A DNA stretch of 64,000 nucleotides from Pelomonas sp. BJYL3 (GTDB taxonomy: Bacteria > Pseudomonadota > Gammaproteobacteria > Burkholderiales > Burkholderiaceae_C). The first letter of the stretch is position 1. Every line of letters starts with the position of its first letter. The DNA lies in contig NZ_JANZKX010000009.1 in assembly GCF_027257975.1 (NCBI RefSeq), positions 62,001 through 126,000 of the forward strand. The letters run 5' to 3'. A program made the position numbers and the translations under genes. Shown one piece after another: positions 10,001-18,244 of this stretch. The notes under the pieces were generated by a model, which worked only from the letters and a program-made list of their open reading frames with translations, was not told where the DNA came from and did no database searches.

Positions 10001-10842
10001 AGGCGCACCCAGCGTTCGGGCCCGCCGGGCTCGCGCAGGCGCAGGGGGCGCGCGGCGGTGTCGGCCCGCACCAGGCTGCGCGCCAGGGCCCGGCTGTGCG
10101 GGCGCTCACGCCACTGGGCGCGGTCCTCGGGCGCCAGCCACTGCGCGAAGTCCTGGCCCTGCAGGGCCTCCAGGGGCCTGCCCAGCAGCGTGAGCAGGGC
10201 CTCGTTGGCCGACTGCAGCCGGTGCTGCCCGTCCTCGACAAAGGCCGGAAAGGGGGAGTGCCAGAGCAGTTGCAGCAGGTCCTGGGCCGCGCCTGGGGCC
10301 GCAGGCGCCAGGGGTGCCGGTGGGTGCGCTGGCAGATTCGATGGCGAATGCGATGGCGGGGGCAGATGGGGCGCCACGCCGACATCGCTCGCCGGGTGGC
10401 GACCCAGCACGCTGCGCCCTGCGCGGGCGGGGCGCGCCGTTTCGGGGGAGGACTCGACGCGGGCATGCAGCATCCAGCAGGCCGCGTCCTGGGTGTCGGG
10501 TGTCAGCCCGATGAGATGGAGCTGGGCGCGCAGGGCTTCGCTGAGGGCCCAGGTCGGGGCCACCGGCGCCCGTCGGCCTTCGGCCAGCGCCTGGGTGGCC
10601 AGCTTGAGCCAGTCGAAGACCTTGGTGCCAGCGGCGGTGCGCAAGCCTTGCAGGCTGCCTCCCGGCTGCAGGTCCAGGGCCTGGGCCGCGGGGTTGGCTT
10701 CGAGGATCTCCAGACGCCGGCCGAGCAGGACGACGGGATCGCTGAGCTCATGCATGAGCCCGCGCACTGCGGTCAGGTCCTGGGCGAGCAGAGAGAGCTG
10801 GGATGGCACGAAGCGCAGTGTAGGACAAGCGCCAGGCCCCAA
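7018..10842 (-). CDS. Very large multi-PAS HisKA_2 sensor histidine kinase
   Basis: A 1274-residue soluble-looking kinase. The first roughly 1060 residues are a chain of about six or seven PAS/PAC-like modules (for example LSDVGIAILRNGRIERANEALAQL-type starts and ERRVRRRDGSLLWMQVSKR PAC segments), with no clear transmembrane helix. The C-terminus has a HisKA_2 dimerisation/phosphoacceptor motif (EVHHRIKNNLQGVAGLL, near residues 1070-1088) and an HATPase with LNELLTNAIKHS. The signals read by the PAS domains are not evident. The ATG at 10842 is used; a GTG at 10809 (VPSQLSLLAQ) is a credible alternative because the preceding residues look unstructured. The most likely partner is the adjacent ANTAR regulator. 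Confidence 0.9.
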   Translation of the reverse strand: MGPGACPTLRFVPSQLSLLAQDLTAVRGLMHELSDPVVLLGRRLEILEANPAAQALDLQPGGSLQGLRTAAGTKVFDWLKLATQALAEGRRAPVAPTWALSEALRAQLHLIGLTPDTQDAACWMLHARVESSPETARPARAGRSVLGRHPASDVGVAPHLPPPSHSPSNLPAHPPAPLAPAAPGAAQDLLQLLWHSPFPAFVEDGQHRLQSANEALLTLLGRPLEALQGQDFAQWLAPEDRAQWRERPHSRALARSLVRADTAARPLRLREPGGPERWVRLSSHRLHEPQSPTLTLVLLQDCSAEMLAREQADRVQLETAQWLDLSPLPMVLFDAQGLLLRHNSAFAALCLQVPATLHEAEPALQSLLGWTPQGLHPLLLEGQGLLLTQASLLDPQGRTRWWQAKARLLPEHAGQRRVMALLEDRSLEQERDLAHQQLDALMDTAGVGLATFQQDAGWLRPRPGKGGAAPSGPLAGLQGVGRDIVEPESLPEFERLQRALKTGEKAEVRYAVRHPELGRRWLLTRVEPGQLGSGQRTTSVVTLDMTAQQQAQARSEQLLHELTTTMDGAGLGLAYLRGQRLVRCNPGFARMLGHATQPEAGTGIARLFQALPELARQVLDALQALDPQQPFEAEFQQVGPNQAQARWLSLSLKAVPAGQSMEPEAIAVISDISRLKSQQAQLETLVQDRELMFSLSDVGIAILRNGRIERANEALAQLTGYRIEELVGLPLQALYESQHEYEHIGRLTQMALQDSGLWRGERRVRRRDGSLLWMQVSKRLMRQGLADEALIATYVNVDDRWRAQQSLLLQAERERAVLDSVLVGIVTVGRGGIEWMNRSARRMFGGDLVEFLGQPMSIVATPEPEHPFRQTHYLDELTEGQAETFECRLMARDGREFWVVGNAVVTGLAEHGRQLTYALLDIERRRQAEAQTQQAQASLRRIIEAAPLAISLLDARSLRLEKINQVAARLAGRPEQALLGATPEELFGAEQGSAIRLDMEAALQTDAVTQREYPLRMGGETRIWDTRYLHLSDVSRPDGASEPEQLLMVASDVTEQRAAEAARLEAAIAQRELLVKEVHHRIKNNLQGVAGLLQQIAARRPEIKGVISEAVGQVQAIAQVYGLQVGGAGPLRVPKVVEAITGSVQRMFGRPIHCHIEGGMAAEAARWALPEAESIPIALTLNELLTNAIKHSVDAPIHCHLRCETDRVSIQIVNPGQLPPGFSLAGVPGSVSGLGLVRALLPRRSATLSLEQQGLLVCCTMELQPPSITWLAAG

Positions 10843-10866
10843 TCCCGAGCGGGACTTGCCGCCGGC

Positions 10867-12054
10867 CTACTCCAGCTGCGCGGCCTTGCCCAGGGCACGG
10901 ACCACGGCCAGATTGACTTCCTCGATGCCCAGCATCAGGGCGTCCGTGCTGGCGCGGAAGTCGAAGGCTGACTCGTTCTCGACGGCATGGACCAGGTCGA
11001 GATAGGGCTTGTACGGCCCGGTCTGCTCGACCAGCGCCTGGCGCACGCGCTCGGGCACGGGGATGGACTGCAGCAGCTTGTCGAAGGGCTGCTTGAGCAT
11101 GTGGTCCAGCAGGGAGAACAGGCCGCAGATGAACATCTCGTCCCGCATCTCGGACTCGCTCATGCCCTTGGCCAGCTCCTCCATCAGCAGGCCGCGGCGC
11201 AGCGCGGCGTACATGATGGGACGCATGGCGTGGTCCTTGCTGGCGGTAGCCAGCAGCAGGGCCAGCCAGCGCTTCAGCCGGGCATAGCCCAGCAGCATGA
11301 TGGCGTGACGGAAGGAGCTGACCTCCACCGGCAGGCCGAAGGCGGCCGAGTTCATGTAGCGCAGCAGCTTGAAGGCCAGGCTGGGATCGCGCTTGAGGGT
11401 CTGCTCCAGGCGCTCGACGTCATCGCCCTGGTCCAGGCGGGACATCAGCTCCACGATGACCTGCAGGTCGGCCTGGATCTCCTGCTTGCCGGCGCCCGGA
11501 GGGGGCTCGTAGGCCTCGACCGCGGGGCTCCCGGCAACCAGGGCCGCGCCCAGCTTGAAGGCTTCATCGATCTCGGCGGTGCCGCGGGCATTGCCCACCA
11601 GGACGTTCTTGCCCTGCAGCGCGGCCAGGCCCAGGCGACGGGCGTCGTCCAGGTCCAGCTGGACGCGGCCGAAGGCACCGCGCAGCTCGGGCGCCAGCGG
11701 GTTGGCACTGAGCCCCTTGAGCAGCAGGCCGGTGCCGTTCTTGCGGGCGGCCTGGATGGCTTGCGCAGCCTCGGGGCTGGCGCCCATGAAGGCCGGCCAT
11801 TCCAGCTGGGTCTGCGGAGGCAGGGGCAGGGCGGCCAGGCCCTGGAGGCCGGCTTCGCTCATCAGGTTGAGCTGCAGGGGCTTGGGCGGTTCGCTGAAGG
11901 CCGGCTGCAGCGCGGCCAGCAGGGCGCTTCCATCCAGCGGGGCATCTGGGCGCAGGGGCAGGATGCTCAGGCGCGTGGCGGTGACCGTGCGCTGGGCGTC
12001 GATGACGGGCGCATAGCCCAGGGCCAATTGGCCCAGGATGGGATGTTCACTCAT
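10867..12054 (-). CDS. EAL-like/HDOD domain signalling protein (YuxH class)
   Basis: A 395-residue protein. The N-terminal half resembles an EAL fold (GYAPVIDAQRTVTATRLSILPLR) but lacks the catalytic EAL signature, so phosphodiesterase activity is unlikely. The C-terminal half is an HDOD domain, recognisable from LKRDPSLAFKLLRYMNSAAFG and SSFRHAIMLLGYARLKRWLALLL. HDOD proteins of this architecture act in signal output and motility control without known catalysis. It sits 19 bp downstream of flgL on the same strand (flgL starts at 13285 and ends at 12074), so it is probably transcribed with the end of the flagellar operon, and it links that operon to the neighbouring signalling genes. Confidence 0.85.
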   Translation of the reverse strand: MSEHPILGQLALGYAPVIDAQRTVTATRLSILPLRPDAPLDGSALLAALQPAFSEPPKPLQLNLMSEAGLQGLAALPLPPQTQLEWPAFMGASPEAAQAIQAARKNGTGLLLKGLSANPLAPELRGAFGRVQLDLDDARRLGLAALQGKNVLVGNARGTAEIDEAFKLGAALVAGSPAVEAYEPPPGAGKQEIQADLQVIVELMSRLDQGDDVERLEQTLKRDPSLAFKLLRYMNSAAFGLPVEVSSFRHAIMLLGYARLKRWLALLLATASKDHAMRPIMYAALRRGLLMEELAKGMSESEMRDEMFICGLFSLLDHMLKQPFDKLLQSIPVPERVRQALVEQTGPYKPYLDLVHAVENESAFDFRASTDALMLGIEEVNLAVVRALGKAAQLE

Positions 12055-12073
12055 GCAGGCGCTTCGCTTGGGT

Positions 12074-13285
12074 TCAGTTGTTCAGGTAGTTGAAGAGGGA
12101 CATGCGCTGCACGGTGGCATAGGCCTTGAGGGCGGCTTCGTAGCCTGTCTGCTGGTTCTGGAAATCGGAGATCGCCCGGGTCATGTCAAGGTCTTCCGCG
12201 GCCGATTTCTCGGCTTCGTTGTACTGCTTCAGCGCGGCCAGGCGGGTTTCGGTGCCGTCCAGATTGTTCAGGCGTTCCCCGACCTGGCTTCGCACATTCT
12301 GCAGGTTGGCCATGGAGGCGTCCAGATCTCGCAGCGCCAGGACGTTGCTTTGCACGATCTCGGTGCCCGTACGGTTGGTCTTGCGCAGGTCGGCCACCGC
12401 GCCGTCGAGTACATCAAAGACCTTCAGCGTGTTCGTCGCAGGCTGGACCTGGAACTCGTCGCCATCGGCGGCCACGCCCTGCAGTGTCATGGACATGCCA
12501 TCGAAGTCCAGGGTCTTGCCTGGCACATAGGTGCCGGATTTCACGACACCACCGCTTGTCGTGTCCGTCACGGTGTAAGTGGCTGTAGGTCCTGTACCAC
12601 TGATGGAAATCTTGTAACTATCTCCAGTCAAGGCCGCCGGATCGATGACGCGGCCGGAGTCGATCCAGGACTTGGCCGGCCCGCCCGTGATGCTGTTGGG
12701 CAAGGCCGAGGTCACGAAGCTGCCATTGCCGCTGCGGGCCTGTTCCCAGGTCTGGCGGCCATCGACGGTGAGGGGGAAGTTGTCAAGGTTGCCGGTCTGG
12801 ATCTGGCCGGAGGAACCGCTGTAGACCACGCCGGTGGCCGTGTCCAGGAAGGGCGGGTTGCCCGCGCCCTGGCCGGAGAAGAGGTAGCCGCCGCTGCCGT
12901 CAGCCCGGTTGGCGATGGACAGCAGCTGGGCGCGCAGGCCCTCGATCTTGTTGGCCAGGCCGTTGCGCTCCGAATCGCTGTAGGTGCCGTTGCCGGCGGA
13001 GACCAGGGTCTCGCGGATCTGCTGGAGAATCTCGTTGGCGTCACCCAGGGCACCTTCGGCCAGCGTCATGCCGTTGCGGCTGGCTTCCAGCGCGCGCTGG
13101 TTGGCGTCGACGCGGCCGATGGCCGAGAGGGCGCGCTCGGCGCGTGCCGCACCGGTCGGGTCGTCGCTGGCCATCTCGACCCGCTTGCCGGAAGTCAGCC
13201 GCTGCTGCGCTTCCTGCATGCGCTGCTGGCGGGCCTGCAGCTCGGTGATGCCGGCGTCGAAGACGGTGATGGTGGCGAGTCTCAT
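12074..13285 (-). CDS. flgL: Flagellar hook-associated protein 3 (hook-filament junction)
   Basis: FlgL joins the hook to the filament outside the cell and is secreted by the flagellar type III apparatus. The 403-residue protein has the flagellin-like N-terminus (MRLATITVFDAGITELQARQ, then QRLTSGKR near residue 30) and the matching C-terminal helix (RAISDFQNQQTGYEAALKAYATVQRMSLFNYL), which form the coiled-coil core. The variable central domain is where hook-associated proteins normally differ. It follows flgK by 36 bp in the usual flgK-flgL order. Start ATG 13285 is clear, with a GAAGGAT ribosome site just upstream. Confidence 0.96.
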   Translation of the reverse strand: MRLATITVFDAGITELQARQQRMQEAQQRLTSGKRVEMASDDPTGAARAERALSAIGRVDANQRALEASRNGMTLAEGALGDANEILQQIRETLVSAGNGTYSDSERNGLANKIEGLRAQLLSIANRADGSGGYLFSGQGAGNPPFLDTATGVVYSGSSGQIQTGNLDNFPLTVDGRQTWEQARSGNGSFVTSALPNSITGGPAKSWIDSGRVIDPAALTGDSYKISISGTGPTATYTVTDTTSGGVVKSGTYVPGKTLDFDGMSMTLQGVAADGDEFQVQPATNTLKVFDVLDGAVADLRKTNRTGTEIVQSNVLALRDLDASMANLQNVRSQVGERLNNLDGTETRLAALKQYNEAEKSAAEDLDMTRAISDFQNQQTGYEAALKAYATVQRMSLFNYLNN

Positions 13286-13321
13286 GGCGGAAATCCTTCA
13301 GCGGCGCGTGAGGGCCGGGGT

Positions 13322-15322
13322 TCAGCGCTGAGCCAGCGTGAGCAGCTCGGCAAAGACGGTCTGGGCGGTCTGCAGCACCTTGGCGGCGGCCTGGTAGCCC
13401 TGCTGGTACTGCATGAGCCGGGCGGCTTCCTCGTCGAGGTTGACGCCGGCCTGGCTGGCACGGCTGGTCTCGGCGTCGGCCGCCACCGCGGCGGACACAT
13501 TGCTCAGGTACTGGGCACCCTGCACCCGTGCGCCGATCTCGGACATGGCGGCCGCATAGGCGTCGTTGATGGTCGAGCCCGCGGCCAGGCTGCCGTCGGG
13601 CAGCAGGCGCTGGCCCACGAAGGCTTCCTTCTGGATGTTCAGAAAGGCCTTGGCATTGCCGTTGTTGCTGGCCGGGAACTTGGTGGTGGTGATGTCGACC
13701 GCGTCGTCCTTCTTGGGCACGCCCACCAGGCGCAGCTCGAAGCCCAGGTCGATGGGCGGCGAGGCCGCGGGGTCGTTGCCGATGGGCGAGCCGGGCGTCC
13801 AGGTGCCGGTCAGCGTGCTGCCGTCCGACAGGGTGATGGTGTAGTCCACGCCATTGGGCACCAGCGGATTGGGGTCACCGAAGACCAGGCGGGCCGGCGT
13901 CAGGCTGAGGTCCAGCTTGTTGTTGACCGCGTACATGGCGTCCACGCTGACGGTGCCCTTGTTGTTGACGTCGGTGGTGGCGCTGACGGGCGAGGCGGCG
14001 GCGATGCCGGTGGTCTGGTCCAGCACGCGGCGCATGTCGACCGAGGCCTGGGCCACGGGCTCCAGCAGCATGCTGTCGGTGCTGGCCAGCGGCGCGCCGA
14101 CGATCTTGACGGTGAAGCCGTCGACCGTGTCGCCGTCCGAGATGGTGCGCTCCAGGCCGTCGGACAGGCGCGTCAGCTTGTACTGGCCGGGCGAGGTGGC
14201 ATCGGGCTGCAGCTTGTAGGAGCTGGCCTGCAGCAGCTTGGCGTCGCTGATGGTGAGGTCCACCTTGCTGGCGAAGGTGCCGTCGGGATTGCGCACATTG
14301 GTCTCGGCCGGCAGGGCCCGCGGGGGCGCCAGGGAGAAGATGGGATTGCCCGAGCCGGGCGGGTTGGTGAGGGTCCAGCCCAGGGCCTGCTGGTCGTTGA
14401 CGCGGGTGGCCAGCGCGGTGGCCATCTGGCCGATCAGGTTGCGGGCGTCCTGGATGTCCTTGTTCTGGTAGCGCAGCAGTGCGCTCAAGGAGCCGCCGGT
14501 CAGGATGGACTCGTCCAGCTTGCGGGCGCCGCTGACGTCGATGATGCTCAGCGAGGCGCGGGCCGGATCGTAGGGGTCGGCCGTCACCTGCAGGGCCTGG
14601 GCGTCGGCGCCCAGCACCAGACGCTGGCCGCCGCCGATGAAGACGCCCAGCGTGCCGTCATCCTGGGCCAGCGTGGTCACCTGCACGTACTGGCTCAGCT
14701 GCGAGATCAGCTGGTCGCGCTTGTCCAGCAGGTCGTTGGGCGTGTGGCCGTTGCCATTGGAGCGGGCGACCTGGTCATTGGCCGCGGCAATCTGCTTGGA
14801 GAGCTGGTTGATCACGTCCACATTGGCCCGCAGATCGCTCACCACGCCCGCCTGCAGCTGCTGCAGCTGCTCGCCGGCATTGGAGAAGCGCGCGGCCAGC
14901 TCCTGCGCACGGCCCAGCACCACCTGGCGGGCGGAGGGGTCGTTGGGCCGGCTGGTCACGTCGACCATGGCGTTGAGGAACTGGCTGGCCGCGTAGCCCA
15001 GGCCCTGGGTCCCGGGCGGGAAGAGCTTCTCCAGCTGGGACAGCTGCTCCAGGCTGGTCTGGTCCATGAAGGCCGTGGACTTGGTGCTGGCCGCGTTGTT
15101 GGTCAGGAAGGCGTTGTAGGAGCGGGTGACGGTCTCGATCACCACGCCCTTGCCGAAGTAGCCGGCGCCGGTGTACTGGCCGTCCGGCGTGGTGAGCTGC
15201 AGGCTCTGGCGCGAGTAGCCCGGCGTGTTGGCATTCGAGATGTTCTGGCCGATGACCTGCAGCGCCGCCTGATTGGCGAACATGGCCCGCATGCCCAGTG
15301 ACATCAGTGCGGAGTTGCCCAT
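13322..15322 (-). CDS. flgK: Flagellar hook-associated protein 1
   Basis: FlgK is the first hook-filament junction protein. The 666-residue chain begins with a rod/hook-type motif (ALQVIGQNISNANTPGYSRQSLQL near residues 20-42) and ends with a matching helical segment (NLDEEAARLMQYQQGYQAAAKVLQTAQTVFAELLTLAQ), the typical pairing for flagellar axial proteins. The long central region is variable and repetitive in aspartate and glycine, as usual. It lies 42 bp downstream of flgJ and 36 bp upstream of flgL, all in one direction, consistent with a single late part of the flg transcript. Confidence 0.96.
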   Translation of the reverse strand: MGNSALMSLGMRAMFANQAALQVIGQNISNANTPGYSRQSLQLTTPDGQYTGAGYFGKGVVIETVTRSYNAFLTNNAASTKSTAFMDQTSLEQLSQLEKLFPPGTQGLGYAASQFLNAMVDVTSRPNDPSARQVVLGRAQELAARFSNAGEQLQQLQAGVVSDLRANVDVINQLSKQIAAANDQVARSNGNGHTPNDLLDKRDQLISQLSQYVQVTTLAQDDGTLGVFIGGGQRLVLGADAQALQVTADPYDPARASLSIIDVSGARKLDESILTGGSLSALLRYQNKDIQDARNLIGQMATALATRVNDQQALGWTLTNPPGSGNPIFSLAPPRALPAETNVRNPDGTFASKVDLTISDAKLLQASSYKLQPDATSPGQYKLTRLSDGLERTISDGDTVDGFTVKIVGAPLASTDSMLLEPVAQASVDMRRVLDQTTGIAAASPVSATTDVNNKGTVSVDAMYAVNNKLDLSLTPARLVFGDPNPLVPNGVDYTITLSDGSTLTGTWTPGSPIGNDPAASPPIDLGFELRLVGVPKKDDAVDITTTKFPASNNGNAKAFLNIQKEAFVGQRLLPDGSLAAGSTINDAYAAAMSEIGARVQGAQYLSNVSAAVAADAETSRASQAGVNLDEEAARLMQYQQGYQAAAKVLQTAQTVFAELLTLAQR

Positions 15323-15364
15323 GGTTCTGTCCTCGATTGGGTCCGGTGCTCAGGCGCCGGGCGC

Positions 15365-16225
15365 TCAGGCCATGGCGCGCTGCACGCGCACCGTGGTGTT
15401 GATGGTCTTCGCCAGCTTGACGGCGTAGTCCGGGTCGGTGGCATAGCCGGCCTTCTGAAGGCCCTGGGCGAAGGTCTCTGCGTTGCCCTTGCCGGCCTTG
15501 GCCACCACGTCCTTGTAGCGGTCATTGCTGCTCAGCAGCTTGGCATAGTCCTTGAACGCGTCGGCGTAGCTGTCATAGGCGCGGAACTTCGCAGTGACCT
15601 TCTGCAGGCGGCCGTCGATGTACTCGGTGGTCTGGACCTCGGTGGTCTTGCCAGTCCAGCCGGCGGTGGCCTTGATGCCGAAGATGTTGTGCGAGCTGCT
15701 GCCGTCCTTGTTCATGATCTCGCGCTTGCCCCAGCCCGACTCGTGCGCGGCCTGGGCGATCATGAAGGAGGCCGGGATGCCGGTGCTGGCCTGTGCCTCC
15801 TTGGCGGCGCCGTCGTGCTTGAGGATGAAGTCCTGCACATGCGGGGCCACGTTCTTCTTGGCCAGCTGGGGCAGGGCTTGGGGCGCGGCGGGCTTGTCGG
15901 CATCACCGCTGATGCCCATCTGGCGCTGCAGCTGGCGTGTGATGGCGTCCGAAAGCCCGCCGGGCAGGCCCGTCATCTTGGTGGCGAACTGCTGGTCCAG
16001 CATCTCGGTGCCCATCTGCGAGCCGGCGTTGTCCAGCATGCCGGAGGACAGCGTGGCGGCGCGCATGCTCTTCATCACCTCCTGCATGAAGAGGGACTCG
16101 AACTGCTTGGCCGTCTCACGGATCTGGCTCTTGGGGTCGCGCGCGGCGGAGGCGCGCAGGGCGTCCAGCGAGCGCGTGTCGGTGCTGAGGCTGTTGCCGC
16201 TGAGGGTCGGTGGATTGAATCGCAT
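15365..16225 (-). CDS. flgJ: Flagellar rod-cap protein with peptidoglycan hydrolase domain
   Basis: FlgJ caps rod assembly and opens the peptidoglycan layer for the growing rod. The 286-residue protein has an N-terminal rod-cap domain (AKQFESLFMQEVMKSMRAAT) and a C-terminal beta-N-acetylglucosaminidase domain with the catalytic-glutamate segment AQAAHESGWGKREI near residue 160. The ATG at 16225 is chosen because GAGGAGA lies 7-8 bp upstream. A longer in-frame opening reaches 16288, but the extra residues do not match the family. The upstream spacer to flgI is unusually long for this operon (138 bp) and holds three perfect hairpins. Confidence 0.94.
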   Translation of the reverse strand: MRFNPPTLSGNSLSTDTRSLDALRASAARDPKSQIRETAKQFESLFMQEVMKSMRAATLSSGMLDNAGSQMGTEMLDQQFATKMTGLPGGLSDAITRQLQRQMGISGDADKPAAPQALPQLAKKNVAPHVQDFILKHDGAAKEAQASTGIPASFMIAQAAHESGWGKREIMNKDGSSSHNIFGIKATAGWTGKTTEVQTTEYIDGRLQKVTAKFRAYDSYADAFKDYAKLLSSNDRYKDVVAKAGKGNAETFAQGLQKAGYATDPDYAVKLAKTINTTVRVQRAMA

Positions 16226-16296
16226 GTCAGGTCTCCTCGGCAGCGTCCGGCACCGTCGATGCAGGACGCCATTCGAGCCGAGCGGCATCCGAGGAT

Positions 16297-16349
16297 CCGG
16301 CTTTGCCGGTCCTGCGGATGCGCCCCCTCGAGGGGGCTGGCGAAGCCAG
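16297..16349. repeat. Three consecutive perfect stem-loops between flgI and flgJ
   Basis: Three perfect palindromes lie side by side: CCGGCTTTGCCGG (16297-16309), CCCCCTCGAGGGGG (16323-16336) and CTGGCGAAGCCAG (16337-16349). Together they fill most of the flgI-flgJ spacer in an operon whose other gaps are 18-43 bp. No T-run follows on either strand, so this is not a standard terminator. An extragenic repeat or an mRNA-processing/stability element is more likely. Confidence 0.75.
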
Positions 16350-16363
16350 TAGGGGGTGGGCCA

Positions 16364-17470
16364 TCAAATCACTTCCAGCTCAGCATTGAGCGCGCCGGCA
16401 GTTTTCATCGCCTGCAGGATCGCCAGCAGATCCTGCGGGGTGGCGCCAAGTGCGCTGAGCGCCTTGACCACGTCCGAGAGCTTGGCGCTTGCGGGCAGCT
16501 GGATCAAGGGGCCAGCCTCCTGGCGGATCGCGATATCGGTCTTTTCTGTCACCACGGTCTGCCCGCCGCTGAGCGCGCCGGGCTGGCTGACCTGCGGGGT
16601 GCTGGTGATGGTGACGGAGAGGTTGCCATGCGCCACGGCGCAGTTGCCGATGCTCACGGCCTGGTTCATCACCACCGAACCTGTGCGGGCGTTGATCACC
16701 ACCCGGGCTGCCGGGGCTGCCATCTCGATGGGCAACTCTTCCAGGTCGGCGAGGAAGGCCACGCGCTCATCGCTGTCGGTGGGGGCCTTGACCCGCACCA
16801 CGCGGCCGTCCACGGCCTGGGCCACGCCCGTGCCCTTGGCCTTGTTGATGGCGCGGGCCACGGCGCGGGCGGTGGCGAAGTCGGCGGAATTCAGGTCCAG
16901 CTGGATGGCCTCGCCCAGGGCCAGGGGCGTGGGCACTGAGCGCTCCACGGTGGCTCCGGCGGGAATGCGGCCGGCGCTGAGGTGGTTGATCTGCACCTTG
17001 GCGCCACCGGCCGAGGCCCCGGCGCCGCCCACCACCAGGTTGCCCTGGGCCATGGCGTAGACCTGGCCGTCGGCGCCGCGCAGGGGCGTGGCGATCAGCG
17101 TGCCGCCGCGCAGGCTCTTGGCATTGCCGATGGAGGACACGGCGATGTCCAGGGTCTGGCCCGGCTGGGCGAAGGGGGGGAGCTGGGCCGTCACCATCAC
17201 CGCGGCGATGTTGCGCGGCTGCATGGTCACGCCCTGGGGCAGGATGACGCCAAACTGCTGCAGCATGGCCTGCAGGCTCTGGCCGGTGAAGGGGGCTTGG
17301 GTGGTCTGGTCGCCGGTGCCGTCCAGCCCCACGACCAGGCCATAGCCCGTGAGGGCATTGGTGCGCACGCCCTGGACGGCGGCGACTTCCTTGAGGCGCA
17401 CCGCTTCGGCAGTGCCTGCCGCGAACAGCAGGGCGGCGAGCAGGAGACGGAGAACGGTGGTGGTGGACAT
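16364..17470 (-). CDS. flgI: Flagellar P-ring protein
   Basis: FlgI forms the periplasmic P ring around the rod. The 368-residue precursor has a cleavable signal peptide (LRLLLAALLFAAGTAEA, about residues 6-23) and the conserved mature start VRLKEVAAVQGVRTNALTGYGLVVGLDGTGDQT. The conserved C-terminus (KLSDVVKALSALGATPQDLLAILQAMKTAGALNAELEVI) is complete. It follows flgH by 42 bp. The length is that of the family and nothing in it is unusual. Confidence 0.96.
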   Translation of the reverse strand: MSTTTVLRLLLAALLFAAGTAEAVRLKEVAAVQGVRTNALTGYGLVVGLDGTGDQTTQAPFTGQSLQAMLQQFGVILPQGVTMQPRNIAAVMVTAQLPPFAQPGQTLDIAVSSIGNAKSLRGGTLIATPLRGADGQVYAMAQGNLVVGGAGASAGGAKVQINHLSAGRIPAGATVERSVPTPLALGEAIQLDLNSADFATARAVARAINKAKGTGVAQAVDGRVVRVKAPTDSDERVAFLADLEELPIEMAAPAARVVINARTGSVVMNQAVSIGNCAVAHGNLSVTITSTPQVSQPGALSGGQTVVTEKTDIAIRQEAGPLIQLPASAKLSDVVKALSALGATPQDLLAILQAMKTAGALNAELEVI

Positions 17471-17512
17471 GATGGTCGCAGGGGTAGCCTTGCGACCAAT
17501 TTTGCGAAAACT

Positions 17513-18202
17513 TTAGACCGGCGAAAGACTCAAAAAGAAGCGCGACAGCCAGCCTATTCCATGGGCCTCGGCCGGCGCGCCGCGACCGCGCTGCTCGATG
17601 CGCACGTTCGCGATGGCCGTGGAGGGGATGGCATTGCCCTGCTGGATGGCGCGCGGGTCCACCTGGCCCGAGAAGCGCAGCACGTCGACGTTCTGGTTCA
17701 CACCGATCTGCTTCTCCGCAATGATCAGCAGGTGCCCGTTGGGCAGCACCGCGGTCACGACAGCGGTGACGGTGCCCGTGAACTCGTTGGTGTTCTGGTT
17801 CGCGCCCTTGCCCGCCGCCTTGTTGGAGGAGCTGCCCGCCACCGAGGCCCGGCCGAAGCTGTTGCTCGCGATGCCGGGCAGGGCGGTGAGGCTGCCGCTG
17901 AGGTCCCCGCTCTTGGCCAGCTCGCTGGTGGAGGACTGGCTGGCGCTGACCTTCTCGGCGATCTGTACCGTCAGCGTGTCGCCCACCAGGCGGGCCCGGT
18001 GGTCCTCGAAGAGCGGGCGATAGCTGGCAGCCTGGTAGATGGCGCCGTTGAGGGCTGTCTGCGGTGGCACGGCCGGCATCTGCACCACGGGCGTGTTCTG
18101 CATCTCGACCTGGGGCATCTTCATCGAGCTGGCACAACCGGCCAGCAGCGTGACGGCAGCCAGGGCGGCCAGGGCGGGCGGGGCAATGTGGCGGGAACGC
18201 AT
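17513..18202 (-). CDS. flgH: Flagellar L-ring lipoprotein
   Basis: FlgH forms the outer-membrane L ring. The 229-residue precursor has a lipoprotein signal with lipobox LAGC, the lipidated cysteine being residue 23. Family motifs follow: SYRPLFEDHRARLVGDTLTVQI and the C-terminal SGQVDPRAIQQGNAIPSTAIANVRIEQRG. Its place between flgG and flgI is canonical. The signal peptide, lipobox and length all match an intact protein. Confidence 0.96.
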   Translation of the reverse strand: MRSRHIAPPALAALAAVTLLAGCASSMKMPQVEMQNTPVVQMPAVPPQTALNGAIYQAASYRPLFEDHRARLVGDTLTVQIAEKVSASQSSTSELAKSGDLSGSLTALPGIASNSFGRASVAGSSSNKAAGKGANQNTNEFTGTVTAVVTAVLPNGHLLIIAEKQIGVNQNVDVLRFSGQVDPRAIQQGNAIPSTAIANVRIEQRGRGAPAEAHGIGWLSRFFLSLSPV

Positions 18203-18244
18203 GGGGAACCTCTCAATCAGCAGGCGTGAGACTCAGGAGCGCGA

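Noticed and set aside
7243-10971. A 1242-codon open frame on the plus strand
   Set aside because: It is antisense to the multi-PAS kinase. High GC leaves the opposite strand without stops. Its product is low-complexity (H, Q, G, A rich) with no domain.
12038-15301. A 1087-codon open frame on the plus strand
   Set aside because: It runs antisense across flgL and flgK, which are secure. The translation has no recognisable motif.
16290-16360. Insertion-sequence remnant in the flgI-flgJ spacer
   Set aside because: No transposase fragment or target duplication is visible. The palindromes alone fit a small extragenic repeat better.
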